The notes under the pieces: generated by a model
The model's database searches: none
What the model was told of the DNA's origin: nothing
What the model saw: the letters and a program-made list of their open reading frames with translations, nothing else
Position numbers and translations under genes: made by a program
Assembly: GCF_030812785.1 (NCBI RefSeq)
Contig: NZ_JAUSTJ010000001.1
Coordinates: 248,001 to 312,000 of the forward strand
Source: Sphingomonas kyeonggiensis
GTDB taxonomy: Bacteria; Pseudomonadota; Alphaproteobacteria; Sphingomonadales; Sphingomonadaceae
Direction of reading: 5' to 3'
Length of the DNA stretch: 64,000 nucleotides
Part shown: one piece after another, positions 32,585-41,559 of the stretch
Numbering within the stretch: position 1 is the stretch's first letter
How the letters are laid out: each line of letters starts with the position of its first letter

Positions 32585-34924
32585 ATGGCTGACGGCAGCG
32601 ATCCGAGGAACGTCCGCTTTCCGCTGCGCCGGTCGGGCGACGATTTCGCGCCGAGCCCGGCGCCGAAGCCGGAGCCGCGCGCCTGGCGCCCGCCGTCGAT
32701 CGAGAAGATCGGCGAGGGGCTGGGTGACGCGCTCAAGTGGGTCAAGCCGCAGCGCGAGGAACCGCTCGAGCTGTCGGGCGGCATGCCGGCGCCCGACGAC
32801 TATGCCCCGCGCTGGCGCCGCGCCGCGCCACCTGCTCCACCACCGCCTCCCCCGCCCAGCCAGCCGGCCTATGCCGAGCCGCTGCCGGCGGGCGGCTACA
32901 CCACCAATCTGCCGGTGGTGCTCAAGAAGCGGAACTGGCTGCGCTGGGCGAGCTGGATCATCGCCGGCTTCCTGGTGCTGTTCTTCGTCGCGGTCGCCTG
33001 GCTGGCGCTGACCGCCCCGCTCTCCAAGTCGCTCCAGCCGCCGGCGCCGCCTTCGATCACGCTCCTCTCCGCCGAGGGCAAGCCGATCGCCCGGCGCGGT
33101 GCGGTGATCGCCGCGCCGGTGGATGCGAGCAAGCTGCCCGAGCACGTCCGCAACGCCTTCGTCGGCATCGAGGACCGGCGCTTCTACAGCCATTGGGGCG
33201 TCGACCCGCGCGGCATCCTGCGCGCCTTCGTCCATAATATGACGAGCGACGGCGGATCGCAGGGCGGCAGCACGATCACCCAGCAGCTCGCCAAGAACGC
33301 CTTCCTCAATTCGCAGCGCACCTTCGGGCGCAAGGCGCAGGAAGTGCTGATCGCCTTCTGGCTGGAAGCCTGGCTGAGCAAGGACGAGATCCTCTCGCGC
33401 TATCTCTCCAACGTCTATTTCGGCGACAATGTGTACGGCCTGCGCGCCGCTGCGCGGCATTATTTCAGCGTCGAGCCCGAGGGGCTGACCCTGAGCCAGG
33501 CAACGCTGCTCGCCGGGCTGGTGCAGGCGCCGTCGCGGCTGGCACCGACGGGCAATCTGAAGGGCGCGCGCGAACGGCAGAAGCTGGTGATCGCGTCGAT
33601 GGTCGATGCCGGGTTGCTGACCAAGGCGCGCGGGCAGAGCGTGCGCCCGGCGGTGCTCCACGTCACCAAGTCCGAGGACGACCTGCCCAACGGCACCTAT
33701 TTCGCCGATTGGGTGCTGCCCCAGGCGCGCGACCGGGCCGGCGGCGTCGGCACCGAGCAGACGGTGCAGACCACGCTCGAGTTGACCGCCCAGCAGGCGG
33801 CCGAGCGCGCGGCGCGCAATGCCGGGCTGCGCAAGTCACAGATCGCGATCGTCGCGATGCATCCCGACGGCCGGGTGATCGCGATGGTCGGCGGCAAGAA
33901 TTACGGCGAGAGCCCGTTCAACCGCGCCACCCAGGCGCGGCGCCAGCCGGGATCGACCTTCAAGCTGTTCGTCTATCTCGCGGCCCTGCGCGGCGGGATG
34001 GAGCCGGACAGCATCGTCGATGACAGCCCCGTCCAGATCGGCGACTGGAAGCCCGAGAATTCGCACGGCAGCTATGCCGGGCAGATCACCCTGCGCCAGG
34101 CCTTCGCCAAGTCTTCCAACGTCGTCGCGGCGCGGCTGACCCAGAAGTTCGGCGTGCGCGCGGTGACCCAGGCGGCGCGCGACCTCGGCATCTCGACGCC
34201 GATCGGCAACGATGCCTCGATCGCGCTCGGCACCTCGACCGTGTCGCTGCTCGAGCTGACCGCAGCCTATGCCTCGGTCGCCAACGGCACCTATCCGGTG
34301 CGCCCGCAGGGGCTGAGCGGCGAGGAGGCGGAGAGCGACTGGCTGGCCAGGCGCCTGGGCGGGCCTACCCGCTATAACGGGCGCCAGCTCGACGATTTGC
34401 GCAGCCTGCTCGGCACGGTGGTGGAGGACGGCACCGGTCGCGGCGCCAACCTGCCGATCCCGACCTATGGCAAGACCGGCACGACCCAAGACAATCGCGA
34501 CGCGCTGTTCATCGGTTATGCGGGCGGGATCGTCTGCGGCGTGTGGCTGGGCAATGACGACAATTCGCCCAATCCCGGCCTGTCGGGCAGCGGCCTGCCG
34601 GCGCGGGTGTGGCGCGACTTCATGACCCGCGCGCTCGATCTGCGCATCCCGCCGCCCGAGCCGACGGTGGAGCCCGACGCCAATGACGTGACGCTCGACG
34701 ATGTGCTGAACGGGGTGGGCGAGTTCATCCAGGGCTCGGGCATCGAGACCCAGGTGGTGCCGCCGGGCGTCGACCCCGACGAGCAGGGCGAGGCGCCGAT
34801 CGACGCCCGGCCGGCGGAGGGACAACCGGGCGAGGCGACCGACCGGCGACGCCCGGGCCGCGGCCCGAGCACGCCGCCGCAGGATCGCTTCCGGCCGGAT
34901 GACCGGCGGGGCGAGGAGCGCTAG
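32585..34924 (+). CDS. class A penicillin-binding protein (transglycosylase/transpeptidase)
   Basis: This 779-residue peptidoglycan synthase is bitopic. A 115-residue cytoplasmic N-terminus with a polyproline run (PPAPPPPPPPSQP) precedes the membrane helix at about 119-143. The GT51 domain has catalytic E196 in GIEDRRFYSHWG and QGGSTITQQLAKN (about 224-236). The transpeptidase has S457-T-F-K460, S510-S-N512 and K630-T-G. The last 110 residues are acidic and proline-rich and predicted disordered. The extended cytoplasmic part resembles PBP1A relatives in sphingomonads. The gene ends 15 bases before a convergent hypothetical gene. Confidence 0.92.
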   Translation: MADGSDPRNVRFPLRRSGDDFAPSPAPKPEPRAWRPPSIEKIGEGLGDALKWVKPQREEPLELSGGMPAPDDYAPRWRRAAPPAPPPPPPPSQPAYAEPLPAGGYTTNLPVVLKKRNWLRWASWIIAGFLVLFFVAVAWLALTAPLSKSLQPPAPPSITLLSAEGKPIARRGAVIAAPVDASKLPEHVRNAFVGIEDRRFYSHWGVDPRGILRAFVHNMTSDGGSQGGSTITQQLAKNAFLNSQRTFGRKAQEVLIAFWLEAWLSKDEILSRYLSNVYFGDNVYGLRAAARHYFSVEPEGLTLSQATLLAGLVQAPSRLAPTGNLKGARERQKLVIASMVDAGLLTKARGQSVRPAVLHVTKSEDDLPNGTYFADWVLPQARDRAGGVGTEQTVQTTLELTAQQAAERAARNAGLRKSQIAIVAMHPDGRVIAMVGGKNYGESPFNRATQARRQPGSTFKLFVYLAALRGGMEPDSIVDDSPVQIGDWKPENSHGSYAGQITLRQAFAKSSNVVAARLTQKFGVRAVTQAARDLGISTPIGNDASIALGTSTVSLLELTAAYASVANGTYPVRPQGLSGEEAESDWLARRLGGPTRYNGRQLDDLRSLLGTVVEDGTGRGANLPIPTYGKTGTTQDNRDALFIGYAGGIVCGVWLGNDDNSPNPGLSGSGLPARVWRDFMTRALDLRIPPPEPTVEPDANDVTLDDVLNGVGEFIQGSGIETQVVPPGVDPDEQGEAPIDARPAEGQPGEATDRRRPGRGPSTPPQDRFRPDDRRGEER

Positions 34925-34939
34925 GCCTCAAGCGACGAC

Positions 34940-35269
34940 CTAGCCGATGAGGTGCAAGCGATCCCCCTCGCCCTTGTCCGTCAGCGCTTTAGCCAGAAGC
35001 TCGCCCCCGAGGCCGACGAACGAAATGGCAGCGGACCAGCCTCTGGGCACCATGCCGACAGCTTCCCGGTAAATGTCAGCCGTCTGCAGGGCCAGATTGA
35101 CCGATGCGATGATCTCCACGCCCGTTTGGAGGGAGGCATCCACCTCCTGACCTCTCCTAATTGTCACCTGCTGGAGGCTCGCTCCGACAGATATGTCCGG
35201 ACCATTGTTCGTCACGACATACCGACCGTCGTCCAAGATCCTATTCACGATGAGGTCGAAGCCATCCAT
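34940..35269 (-). CDS. hypothetical protein, compositionally atypical
   Basis: I do not recognise this 109-residue protein (MDGFDLIVNRILDDGRYVVTN...). It begins with a strand-rich part (RYVVTNNGPDISVGASLQQVTIRR) followed by EVIIASVNLAL-like helical and strand segments and a Gly-rich hydrophobic stretch (AAISFVGLGGELLAKAL). No signal peptide or membrane helix is evident. The codons are clearly less GC-rich at third positions than in neighbouring genes, suggesting recent transfer. The frame is open upstream to 35377. It lies between the convergent PBP gene and repeat F, with no partner. No Shine-Dalgarno is obvious before ATG 35269. Confidence 0.45.
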   Translation of the reverse strand: MDGFDLIVNRILDDGRYVVTNNGPDISVGASLQQVTIRRGQEVDASLQTGVEIIASVNLALQTADIYREAVGMVPRGWSAAISFVGLGGELLAKALTDKGEGDRLHLIG

Positions 35270-35378
35270 GCTCGCATCGTGACGGCATCGAGCCAGCGCC
35301 GCAATGCCGCGGGCCCGAGTTGCACACCGGCGCCACGGATCGCGTCCGATCAGGCGGAGAGAGATAGCGAGCCACAAC

Positions 35379-35487
35379 CGTCACCCCGGCCTTGTGCCGG
35401 GGTCCACTAGGAGGCGAGCGACGGACTGGAGGCTCCAGGCAGGGAACACGCGGCACGGTGGACCCCGGCACAAGGCCGGGGTGACGG
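35379..35487. repeat. nested palindromic repeat, family 1 (copy F)
   Basis: CGTCACCCCGGCCTTGTGCCGGGG and CCCCGGCACAAGGCCGGGGTGACG are perfect inverted copies about 55 bases apart. It lies in a 298-base gap before the OB-fold-like protein gene; the rest of that gap (35488-35567) shows nothing else. Confidence 0.9.
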
Positions 35488-35567
35488 GCTTTGGGAATGC
35501 CGCAAAGCCATGGCTTGCGATCGTGGCAAGGCGCGGCAGCCGCATGCCGCCGCGCCCCACCGCGCAA

Positions 35568-36389
35568 TCACTTCACCGGGCGGCAATTCTCCAGCAGCAG
35601 GCCATGCGCAGTGGGATTGAAATTGGCATAGACGCCCGACAGCTTGATCCGCTTGCCGGGCTTGAGCTGCAGCGCGAACACCGACTGGCCCTTTGCCAGG
35701 CGGCAGAAGATGTCGGTCTTGAACGGCGCGGTGCCGGGCAGGCGGATCGCCTCGTTATAGGGCTCCGGGATGTCGTAGGTGACGACATAGGCGTCGTCCA
35801 GCTTGTCGATCGACTTGACCGTGCCGCTGACGATGAAGGTCTTGTCCTTGTAGCGCAGCGGGATGGCGGCGGCGTTACGCTGGGTGTCCTTCGAGATCTG
35901 GTGCGAGATCGACAGCGCGTCCATTTCGAGCGGCGCCTTGTTGCCTGCCGCGGTCATGCCCGCGCTGGCCGCCGCGGTTCCGGCCTTGCCGGTCTTGAGC
36001 TGGTTCAGCATGCCGCACATCTCGGCCTTGGCGGGCTCGCTCGCGGCTGACATGCCGGCGCGCAGCTTCGCCTCCATCCGGACCGTGCCGTCTTCCGTCG
36101 CGGTGATGGTGAGGGGGAAGGCGCGGACCTTGCCGGTCTGCGCCTGCTCGATCAGCATGCTGCCGTCCTCGGGCTCGACCGCGAGCACGTCATAGCCCTT
36201 GGCGACGACGATCCCGCGCATCTGGCCGATCGCGCTCGCAGGCTTCAGGCCCGGCAGCGTCACCGAGGCGGCGAACTTCTGGCCGCTGAGGATGCTTCCG
36301 CCCTTTGTGAAGGATTCCTCGCAGGTGCCGGCATGCGCCAGCGCCGGGGCAAGCAGAGCGATCGGCACGAAGAGACAGGACAAGCGCAT
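35568..36389 (-). CDS. exported protein with OB-fold-like C-terminus
   Basis: This 273-residue protein has a signal peptide (1-20, ending ALAHA) and a first mature Cys (GTCEESF). The C-terminal third (SHQISKDTQRNAAAIPLRYKDKTFIVSGTVKSIDKLDDAYVVTYDI...LKPGKRIKLSGVYANF) has the strand order of the tRNA_anti-like/OB-fold group seen in exported proteins of unknown role. The middle contains a short Ala/Gly-rich linker (AGTAAASAGMTAAG). The start is ATG 36389 with AGAGGGAAAA upstream. No neighbouring partner suggests a function. Confidence 0.65.
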   Translation of the reverse strand: MRLSCLFVPIALLAPALAHAGTCEESFTKGGSILSGQKFAASVTLPGLKPASAIGQMRGIVVAKGYDVLAVEPEDGSMLIEQAQTGKVRAFPLTITATEDGTVRMEAKLRAGMSAASEPAKAEMCGMLNQLKTGKAGTAAASAGMTAAGNKAPLEMDALSISHQISKDTQRNAAAIPLRYKDKTFIVSGTVKSIDKLDDAYVVTYDIPEPYNEAIRLPGTAPFKTDIFCRLAKGQSVFALQLKPGKRIKLSGVYANFNPTAHGLLLENCRPVK

Positions 36390-36493
36390 TGTTTTCCCTC
36401 TTTCTTTTCCCGCCATGATAAGCTGGCGAACCCGTATGGCGCCAAAGCCCTTCGTCGCCAACGCGCGAATGCCCCCGGGCACCGGCAGCGCCC

Positions 36494-37051
36494 CTAGCGG
36501 GGCGACACCACGAAGAGGAACAACAGCCCGAAAAACAGGGTGAGGCCCAGACTGCCCCAGAGAAAGATCCTCACATCCCTGGGGTGCGGCCCGCGCCTGA
36601 ACAGCACAAGCGCGAGTCCGGCGGAGAGGAGCCCGGACAGGGCGATGCTCGGGCCCCGGCCGCCGAACGGCTCCAGGCTCCCGAATACGACCAATCCATA
36701 GGCAAGCAGGTAGATGTTGATGGCGCCGATGCCGCCAATGAAACCATGGATCGGCCGCGGGTCGCCCGCCGGCTCGGGAACGGTTTGCGCAATAGCTTGC
36801 GACACGCGGAACAGCGTCTTGCAGCCGCTCCACAGGACGAAGAGGCTCGCGCCCAAGGAAAGGATCACCGCCGGCAGCAGGACGATGACGCGCGGCAGCG
36901 GCGCAAGGCTCTCCACCAGCGATGGCGCGCCGATGCTGAGCGCGGCAGATGCGAGAAGCCAGGCGGCCAGCGCAAGGCGGACCGGCAGCGGCAGTTTCAC
37001 GACCAGATTCGCCCAATGCTGGCCAAGGCCCGAATTTGTCGACGTTCCCAT
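36494..37051 (-). CDS. hypothetical multispanning membrane protein
   Basis: This 185-residue protein of unknown function has about five hydrophobic segments, beginning at LALAAWLLASAALSIG, then VIVLLPAVILSLGASLFVLWSG, IGAINIYLLAYGLVVFGSL, SIALSGLLSAGLALVLF, and a last LWGSLGLTLFFGLLFLFVV. The single Cys lies in LWSGCKTLF. The start ATG 37051 was chosen because residues before it are not hydrophobic or conserved-looking; the frame is open much further upstream but overlaps the divergent aldolase gene. Nothing in the neighbourhood suggests its role. Confidence 0.55.
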   Translation of the reverse strand: MGTSTNSGLGQHWANLVVKLPLPVRLALAAWLLASAALSIGAPSLVESLAPLPRVIVLLPAVILSLGASLFVLWSGCKTLFRVSQAIAQTVPEPAGDPRPIHGFIGGIGAINIYLLAYGLVVFGSLEPFGGRGPSIALSGLLSAGLALVLFRRGPHPRDVRIFLWGSLGLTLFFGLLFLFVVSPR

Positions 37052-37132
37052 CAGGGCTCGCTCGCATGGTCCCGAGCTTGCTGCAAGATTCTGTCTGTTG
37101 ACGCCGCCCCGCACCCCTCGCATGGACCGGCC

Positions 37133-38134
37133 ATGCGCTTCTTCTCCGACAACGCCGCCGCCGTCTGCCCCGAAGTGTTCGCCGCGCTGGGCAAGGTGAA
37201 CCAGCTCGACACGGCCTATGACGGGGACAGATGGTCGCAGTCGCTCGACGGCGCCTTCTCCGATCTGTTCGGGACGCAGGTGCGGGCGCTGTGGGTGCCG
37301 ACCGGCACGGCGGCGAACAGCCTGGCGCTGGCCGCGCTCTGCCCGCCCTATGGCGGCGTGGTCTGCCACCGGGACGCGCATATCAATGTCGACGAATGCG
37401 GCGCGCCCGAATTCTACACGCACGGCGCCAAGCTGCTGGTCGGCGAAGGCGAAGGATCGAAGCTGACCCCGGACGCGATCCGCGCGGTGATCGATCCGAT
37501 CCGCCCGGACGTCCACCAGGTCCAGCCGCACGCCATCTCGATCACCAACGCGACCGAGTACGGCCTGGCCTATACGCCCGACGAAGTCGCGGCGATCGGG
37601 GCGCTGGCCAGGGACCGCAAGCTCGGGCTGCACATGGACGGGGCGCGCTTCGCCAATGCCGTCGCGCATCTCGGCTGCCATCCCGGCGACGTGACCTGGC
37701 GCGCGGGCGTCGATGCGCTGAGCTTCGGCTTCGTCAAGAATGGCGGGATGAGCGCCGAGGCCTTGGTGTTCTTCAAGCCCGAGTTGGCGGATGCCACGCT
37801 CTATCGCCGCAAGCGCGCGGGGCTGCTCTTCTCCAAGGGGCGCTATCTCGCGGCGCAGATCCTCGCGCTGATCGAGGATGATCTGTGGCTGCGGAACGGC
37901 CGCGCGGCCAATGCCGGCGCGGCCTTGCTCGCCCGGGCGGCGGGGGGCAGGCTGGTCCATCCGGTCGAGGCGAACGAAGTGTTCCTCAAGGTCAGCGCCG
38001 AGGAAGCCGCGAGCCTGCGCGCCCTGGGCTTCGACTTCTATGACTGGGGTGTCGGCGAGGCGCGGCTGGTGATCAGCTGGGACCAGAGCGAGGACGCGAT
38101 CCGGCCGCTGGCCGACGCGATCGCGGCGCTGTGA
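37133..38134 (+). CDS. low-specificity L-threonine aldolase
   Basis: This 333-residue PLP enzyme cleaves threonine or allo-threonine to glycine and acetaldehyde. The N-terminus FFSDNAAAVCPEVFAAL, the cofactor region VPTGTAANSLALAAL (about 57-71), HINVDECGAPE, the MDGARFANA segment that holds the Asp contacting the PLP ring nitrogen, and the Schiff-base Lys202 in FGFVKNGGM are all present. The ATG lies in an 81-base divergent gap without a strong ribosome-binding site. The last codons overlap the EamA transporter start (GTGA). Confidence 0.9.
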   Translation: MRFFSDNAAAVCPEVFAALGKVNQLDTAYDGDRWSQSLDGAFSDLFGTQVRALWVPTGTAANSLALAALCPPYGGVVCHRDAHINVDECGAPEFYTHGAKLLVGEGEGSKLTPDAIRAVIDPIRPDVHQVQPHAISITNATEYGLAYTPDEVAAIGALARDRKLGLHMDGARFANAVAHLGCHPGDVTWRAGVDALSFGFVKNGGMSAEALVFFKPELADATLYRRKRAGLLFSKGRYLAAQILALIEDDLWLRNGRAANAGAALLARAAGGRLVHPVEANEVFLKVSAEEAASLRALGFDFYDWGVGEARLVISWDQSEDAIRPLADAIAAL

Positions 38135-39048
38135 GCGAGGGCGCCCCGCCCCAATCCACCCGCCTTTCGGTCCTGATCCCCTTCGCGATCGTCACGCTGA
38201 TCTGGGGATCGACCTGGATCGTGATCCGCGACCAGCTTTCGGTGGTGCCGCCGAGCTGGTCGGTGACGTACCGCTTCACCGTGGCCGGCGTGACGATGCT
38301 CGCCTGGGCGCTGCTTCGCGGCGACGGGCTGAGGCTCGACGCGCGCGGCTGGCGGTTCGCGGTGCTGCTCGGGCTTGCGCAGTTCGTGTTCAACTTCAAC
38401 TTCGTCTACCGCGCCGAGCAGCACATCACCTCGGGCGTGGTGGCGGTGGTCTATGCGCTGCTGCTGGTGCCCAATGCGGTGCTTGCCCGCGTATTCCTCG
38501 GGCAGAGGATGGGGCGGCAGCTGGTGATCGGGTCGGCGATCGCGATGGCCGGCGTGGCGCTGCTCTTCGTCCACGAGGCGCGGCTGAGCCCAGTGGGGCC
38601 GCATGCGGCGCTGCTCGGCATCGGCATCGCCTTGCTCGGCGTGCTGTCCGCCTCGACCGCCAATGTCATGCAGGCGACCAGCACCGCCAAGGCCTATCCG
38701 ATGGCGACCGCGCTGGGCTGGGCGATGCTGAGCGGCGCGGCGATCGACGCGCTGTTCGCGCTCGCTACGGTCGGCCCGCCGGTGTTCGATCCGCGGCCGA
38801 GCTATGGGCTGGGCATCCTCTATCTCGGCGTGCTGGGCTCGGCGCTGACCTTCAGCATCTATTTCCGGCTGATCCGCACGATCGGCCCGGCCAAGGCGGC
38901 CTATACCAGCGTGCTGATCCCGGTGATCGCGATGGTCTTCTCGACGCTGTTCGAAGGCTATCTCTGGTCGGCGCTGGCGGCGGGCGGGGCGGTGCTGGTG
39001 GTGGCCGGGCTGGTCGTGGCGCTCAAGGCGCGCAGGCCCAACCGGTAA
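38131..39048 (+). CDS. EamA/DMT family transporter
   Basis: This 305-residue inner-membrane protein has ten helices in two EamA repeats. The first begins FAIVTLIWGSTWIVIRDQL (WGSTW signature) and the second starts near GPHAALLGIGIALLGVLSASTANVMQ. The PAKAAYTSVLIPVIAMVFSTLFEGYLWSALAAGGAVLVVAGL ending is typical of metabolite exporters. It starts at GTG 38131, overlapping the aldolase stop by 4 bases, so the two are co-translated; the transporter may export a threonine- or glycine-related compound (inference). Its last 91 bases also encode the C-terminus of a gene on the other strand. Confidence 0.88.
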   Translation: MSEGAPPQSTRLSVLIPFAIVTLIWGSTWIVIRDQLSVVPPSWSVTYRFTVAGVTMLAWALLRGDGLRLDARGWRFAVLLGLAQFVFNFNFVYRAEQHITSGVVAVVYALLLVPNAVLARVFLGQRMGRQLVIGSAIAMAGVALLFVHEARLSPVGPHAALLGIGIALLGVLSASTANVMQATSTAKAYPMATALGWAMLSGAAIDALFALATVGPPVFDPRPSYGLGILYLGVLGSALTFSIYFRLIRTIGPAKAAYTSVLIPVIAMVFSTLFEGYLWSALAAGGAVLVVAGLVVALKARRPNR

Positions 39049-39767
39049 TCGGCGTAGCGCGGCCGCCAGCCGAGCAGACGCTTCGCCTTGCCGTTCGCGA
39101 CGCGGCGGTTCTCGGCATAGAAGGCACGGGCCTGCGGACTGAGGTTCGCCTGATCGAGCGGCACCAGCGGCGGCACCGGCAGCCCCAATAGCGCGCAGCC
39201 ATAGGCGATCACGTCGCTCTGCGGCGCGGGTAGGTCGTCGGCGAGATTATAGGCGCCGGGCGGCCCGTCGAAACCGGCGATCACCCCGCTGACGATGTCG
39301 TCGACATGGACGCGGCTGAACACCTGTCCGGGCACGTCGACCCGGGCAGCGGCGCCGGCGCGGATACGGTCGAGCGGGGAGCGGCCCGGGCCATAGATGC
39401 CGGGCAGGCGAAACACCCGGGCACCCAGCCCGAGCCAGGCGGCATCGGCCTGGGCGCGGGCGGTGCGGCGGCCGGTGCCGGTGGGGGCGCTCTCGTCGAC
39501 CCACGCGCCGGCGACATCGCCATAGACACCGGTCGAGGAGAGATAGCCGATCCACGCGCCCGAGGCGGCGATCTCGCTCCCATAGGCGGCGAGCACGGGG
39601 TCGTCCTCGCCCGGCGGGACCGTGGAGAGGATGTGGGTGGCGCGGGCGATGTCGACCGCGCGATCGGCGAAGGTCTCGCGGGTGACGGTGGCGATGTCGG
39701 CCTGGCCGGCAAGCCGGGCGATCAGGCGGGTGGCGGTGTAGCCCGGGCCGAGGATCAGCAGGCGCAT
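38958..39767 (-). CDS. NAD(P)-dependent epimerase-like SDR protein
   Basis: This 269-residue protein resembles extended/atypical SDR enzymes of the YeeZ type. The cofactor motif is degenerate: LLILGPGYTATRLIARL (GxGxxx) at 3-19. LSSTGVYGDVAGAWVDESAP (about 76-95), RLPGIYGPGRSPLDRI and the RVHVDDIVSGVIAGF segment follow, as in nucleoside-sugar epimerases. The YxxxK pair is not complete, so catalytic activity is uncertain. The final 21 residues are Ser/Thr/Ala/Pro-rich (SATTSPATTSTAPPAASADQR) and are encoded by DNA that is also the 3' end of the EamA gene. Confidence 0.8.
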   Translation of the reverse strand: MRLLILGPGYTATRLIARLAGQADIATVTRETFADRAVDIARATHILSTVPPGEDDPVLAAYGSEIAASGAWIGYLSSTGVYGDVAGAWVDESAPTGTGRRTARAQADAAWLGLGARVFRLPGIYGPGRSPLDRIRAGAAARVDVPGQVFSRVHVDDIVSGVIAGFDGPPGAYNLADDLPAPQSDVIAYGCALLGLPVPPLVPLDQANLSPQARAFYAENRRVANGKAKRLLGWRPRYADYRLGLRALSATTSPATTSTAPPAASADQR

Positions 39768-39775
39768 CCGCTAAA

Positions 39776-39917
39776 ATCCTCCCCGAGCTTGTCTCGGGGA
39801 GGGGGACCATCGCGCAGCGAGGGAGGAGGGGCGCGGCGGGTATCGCCGCGTTGCGGCGGCCCCTCCACCACCGGCTTCGCCGGCGGTCCCCCTCCCCCAG
39901 CCAGCTGGGGGAGGAAT
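39776..39917. repeat. nested palindromic repeat, family 2
   Basis: AATCCTCCCCGAGCTTGTCTCGGGGAGG at the left and CCTCCCCCAGCCAGCTGGGGGAGGAATT at the right are hairpins; CCACCACCGGCTTCGCCGGCGG and GCCGCGTTGCGGC lie between. It fills the gap between two genes on the minus strand (M28 peptidase 3' end and epimerase start). Confidence 0.85.
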
Positions 39918-39924
39918 TAGTCGC

Positions 39925-41559
39925 TCACTCCGCCCCATGGCCCCCGAACTGGACCCCGAAGAAATCGCCCTTGTTCCAGCGCGGGCGCTCGGGAGCGTCG
40001 GTGAGGGCGCGGGCGATGGCATAGTTCAGCCGCATGTACTTCGCCGCCGAGTTCCAGTCGAACGGCAGGTCGATCTGGTCCGAGGGCTTGTGGTAATTCT
40101 CGGCGAGGAACTTCTTCTGCGCCTCGGCGCCCTCCCCGCCGGGCCCGGTATCGAGCGACACCGCCGGCACGCCCGCCTTGACGAAGCTGTAGTGATCCGA
40201 GCGGACGAAGAACATCTCCTCGGGGCTCGGATCGGGCACGACCTTCAGCCCCTCGCTCGCTGCCGCCGCCTCGATCACCGGGCCAAGGCTCGAGCGCTCG
40301 CCGCCCAGCGCGACCACGTCGACCAGCGGATAGGTGAGGATCGGCATGTCCATGTTGACGTCGGCGACCAGCCGGTCCTTCGGCACCGGCGGATAATGCG
40401 CGAAATAGTCGGAGCCGAGCAGCCCCTTTTCCTCCGCCGCCAACGCGATGAACAGCATCGAGCGCTTCGGCTTCTCGCCCGAGGCAATGAACTTGCGCGC
40501 GACCTCGAGCATCGTCGAGACGCCGATCGCATTGTCCATCGCGCCGTTATAGATGCGGTCGCCATTCACCGCGTCGCCCACCCCGACATGGTCGAGATGC
40601 GCGGAGAGGACGACATATTCCGCCTTGAGCGTGGGATCGCTGCCCGGGATCAGCCCGACCACGTTGCGCGTCGCTCTGGTGACCAGCCGCGTCTTGCTCG
40701 CTACCTTGAGGATGCCCGGCAGCGCGCCGGTTGGGATCTTCGTCGCCTTGCGCTGGGCGGCGAGCACGTCCTGCCACTTGATCTTCGCGCCTTGGAACAG
40801 CTTCTCGGCGCCGACCGGGCCAAGATAGCCGACCGGCGGGGCGCCCGGCGCGGTGGCGAAGGCAGTGCCGTCCGGCCGCGCCCAGGTGGTCCGCTCATAG
40901 TCGTAATAGGGGACGATCGCCTCGAACGGGAATTGCTCGCGCTGGGCGAGCGATTCCAGCACGATCACCGCGACCGCACCCTTTTTCTGCGCGATCGCAG
41001 CCTTCTGCTCGTCGTCACTGAAATGCGCCTCGACCGCGTCGGGCAGGCCGTCGGGGACGCCGGGCAGGACCGCGACGATCTTGCCGCGCACGTCGAGCCC
41101 CTTGTAGTCGTCGCGCTTGCCCTCGGGATAGACCAGGCCATAGCCGGCGAAGACGATCCCGGCCTCGGCCTTGAAGTCGGGCGTGGCGGGCACCGGCGTG
41201 TTGACGAAATCGATGCCGAACTGGAGCGGGATCTCGCTGCCGCCGCGCACCAGGCTCCACTTCGCCTTCTCGGCCGGCTTATAGGCGACCAGCTTGAACG
41301 GCTGGAACCAGCTTCCCTCGACGCCCGGCTGCAGCCCGATCGCGAGCATCTGCGCCGCGACATATTCGGCCGCGACCTCATAATCGCGCGTCCCCGCCTC
41401 GCGCCCGTGCATCGCGTCGGAGGCAAGGAACTGGACATGGCTCTTCAGCGCCGCCTGTTCGGGCGGAAGCTGCGCCGCGGGCGCGGCCGTCTGGGCCTGG
41501 GCGAGCGGCGCGGCGAGCAGCGCGGTGGCGGCAAGCAGGAAGCGGTCCAGGAAAGTCAC
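39925..41559 (-). CDS. M28 family metallopeptidase (third gene of tandem array)
   Basis: This 544-residue exported zinc aminopeptidase starts at GTG 41559 in a GTGA overlap with the preceding M28 gene. The signal peptide is about residues 1-22 (ending LAQAQ). A PA domain is inserted (about 130-260, GIVFAGYGLVYPEGKRDDYKGLDVRGKIVAV). The M28 core has zinc ligands VLSAHLDHVGV and NGAMDNA, the catalytic Glu pair AEEKG, DVNMD and NYHKPSD. It probably trims N-terminal residues from peptides in the periplasm or outside the cell. It is about 50 percent similar by eye to the two genes upstream. Confidence 0.88.
   Translation of the reverse strand: MTFLDRFLLAATALLAAPLAQAQTAAPAAQLPPEQAALKSHVQFLASDAMHGREAGTRDYEVAAEYVAAQMLAIGLQPGVEGSWFQPFKLVAYKPAEKAKWSLVRGGSEIPLQFGIDFVNTPVPATPDFKAEAGIVFAGYGLVYPEGKRDDYKGLDVRGKIVAVLPGVPDGLPDAVEAHFSDDEQKAAIAQKKGAVAVIVLESLAQREQFPFEAIVPYYDYERTTWARPDGTAFATAPGAPPVGYLGPVGAEKLFQGAKIKWQDVLAAQRKATKIPTGALPGILKVASKTRLVTRATRNVVGLIPGSDPTLKAEYVVLSAHLDHVGVGDAVNGDRIYNGAMDNAIGVSTMLEVARKFIASGEKPKRSMLFIALAAEEKGLLGSDYFAHYPPVPKDRLVADVNMDMPILTYPLVDVVALGGERSSLGPVIEAAAASEGLKVVPDPSPEEMFFVRSDHYSFVKAGVPAVSLDTGPGGEGAEAQKKFLAENYHKPSDQIDLPFDWNSAAKYMRLNYAIARALTDAPERPRWNKGDFFGVQFGGHGAE

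Noticed and set aside
35568..37067. 499-codon version of the OB-fold-like exported protein
   Set aside because: The signal peptide begins at ATG 36389 with its own ribosome-binding site, and the upstream part overlaps another membrane-protein gene.
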